Notes under the pieces: generated by a model
Seen by the model: only the letters and a program-made list of their open reading frames with translations
Databases searched by the model: none
Told to the model about the DNA's origin: nothing
Shown here: one piece after another, positions 35,478 through 35,890 of the stretch
Numbering within the stretch: position 1 is the first letter of the stretch
Layout: every line of letters starts with the position of its first letter
Made by a program: the position numbers and the translations under genes
Assembly: GCA_019115305.1 (NCBI GenBank)
Contig: DXDW01000028.1
Span: 1 to 35,890, forward strand
Reading direction: 5' to 3'
DNA from: Candidatus Anaerofilum excrementigallinarum
GTDB taxonomy: Bacteria; Bacillota; Clostridia; Oscillospirales; Ruminococcaceae
DNA length: 35,890 nt

Positions 35478-35890
35478 TCAGCGCACAGGGCTGGTATGCC
35501 AGATGTCCCGTGCATACTCCTGCACGGCGCGATCGGCAGAGAAGATGCCGCTGTTGGCGATGTTCATCAGGCTCATGCGGTTCCAGGTCTCGCGGTCCTG
35601 ATACAGGCTGCAGACCTTGGCCTGGGCCTCCCGGTAGGAGCGGAAATCGGCCATGACCATGTAGGGATCGCTGCCCCGCAGGTTGTTGACGATCTCGTGG
35701 AAGCTCTCGCCGCCGAAGCCCTTTTCCAGGAAGTTCAGCACTTCCTGGGCCACATTGTCGGTGTTGAGGAAGCTGGAGGGATGGTAGCCCAGCTGCTTGA
35801 GCCGGTTGACCTCCTCGGTGAGCATACCGAAGATGACCTCGTTCTCCATGCCGGCGGCCTGGGCGATCTCCACGTTGGCGCCGTCCAGGG
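35478..35890 (-). CDS. glgP: Glycogen/maltodextrin phosphorylase, C-terminal part (truncated by window edge)
   Basis: DGANVEIAQAAGMENEVIFGM...DPYMVMADFRSYREAQ...WNRMSLMNIANSGIFSADRAVQEYARDIWH. Confidence 0.95.
   Translation of the reverse strand, partial: LDGANVEIAQAAGMENEVIFGMLTEEVNRLKQLGYHPSSFLNTDNVAQEVLNFLEKGFGGESFHEIVNNLRGSDPYMVMADFRSYREAQAKVCSLYQDRETWNRMSLMNIANSGIFSADRAVQEYARDIWHTSPVR

Noticed and set aside
1-35890. CRISPR array, transposon, integrase or phage module
   Set aside because: No regularly spaced repeats, transposase/integrase ORFs or phage structural genes; gene content is housekeeping and metabolic throughout.

Overview
This 35.9 kb, high-GC window looks like ordinary core chromosome from an anaerobic Firmicute. 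An Oscillospiraceae (Faecalibacterium/Gemmiger-like) source is inferred from protein and intergenic style, not proven. Left end: corA-like transporter, then a glycogen biosynthesis operon glgB-glgC-glgD-glgA, then ilvD. Middle: divergent TetR / ABC exporter (FtsX-like permease with a very long coiled coil), cardiolipin synthase, CCA-adding enzyme, D-2-hydroxyacid dehydrogenase, Fe-S aldo/keto reductase, SseB-like protein, rarA, esterase, glyA, nth, and a TPP riboswitch ahead of a thiT-like gene. Right end: cytidylate-kinase-like protein, ArsP_2-type metal exporter, rubrerythrin and Fur-family regulator, maltose-O-acetyltransferase-like protein, a PadR - (HAAS+NfeD) - SPFH operon, alpha-glycosidase, and the C-terminus of glycogen phosphorylase at the edge. 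I found no tRNA, rRNA, CRISPR array, transposase or phage genes. The items most worth a second look are: (1) a PadR-linked operon in which a HAAS-like sensor helix domain is in frame with an NfeD protein and followed by an SPFH/stomatin gene; (2) an ilvD leader with a consensus promoter, an intrinsic terminator and a 5'-end segment that could act as antiterminator; (3) a histone-H1-like Lys/Ala tail on GlgB; (4) a 4 x 12-nt tandem repeat between rarA and sseB; (5) several operator-like palindromes. All calls are from reading the sequence; no database search was run.
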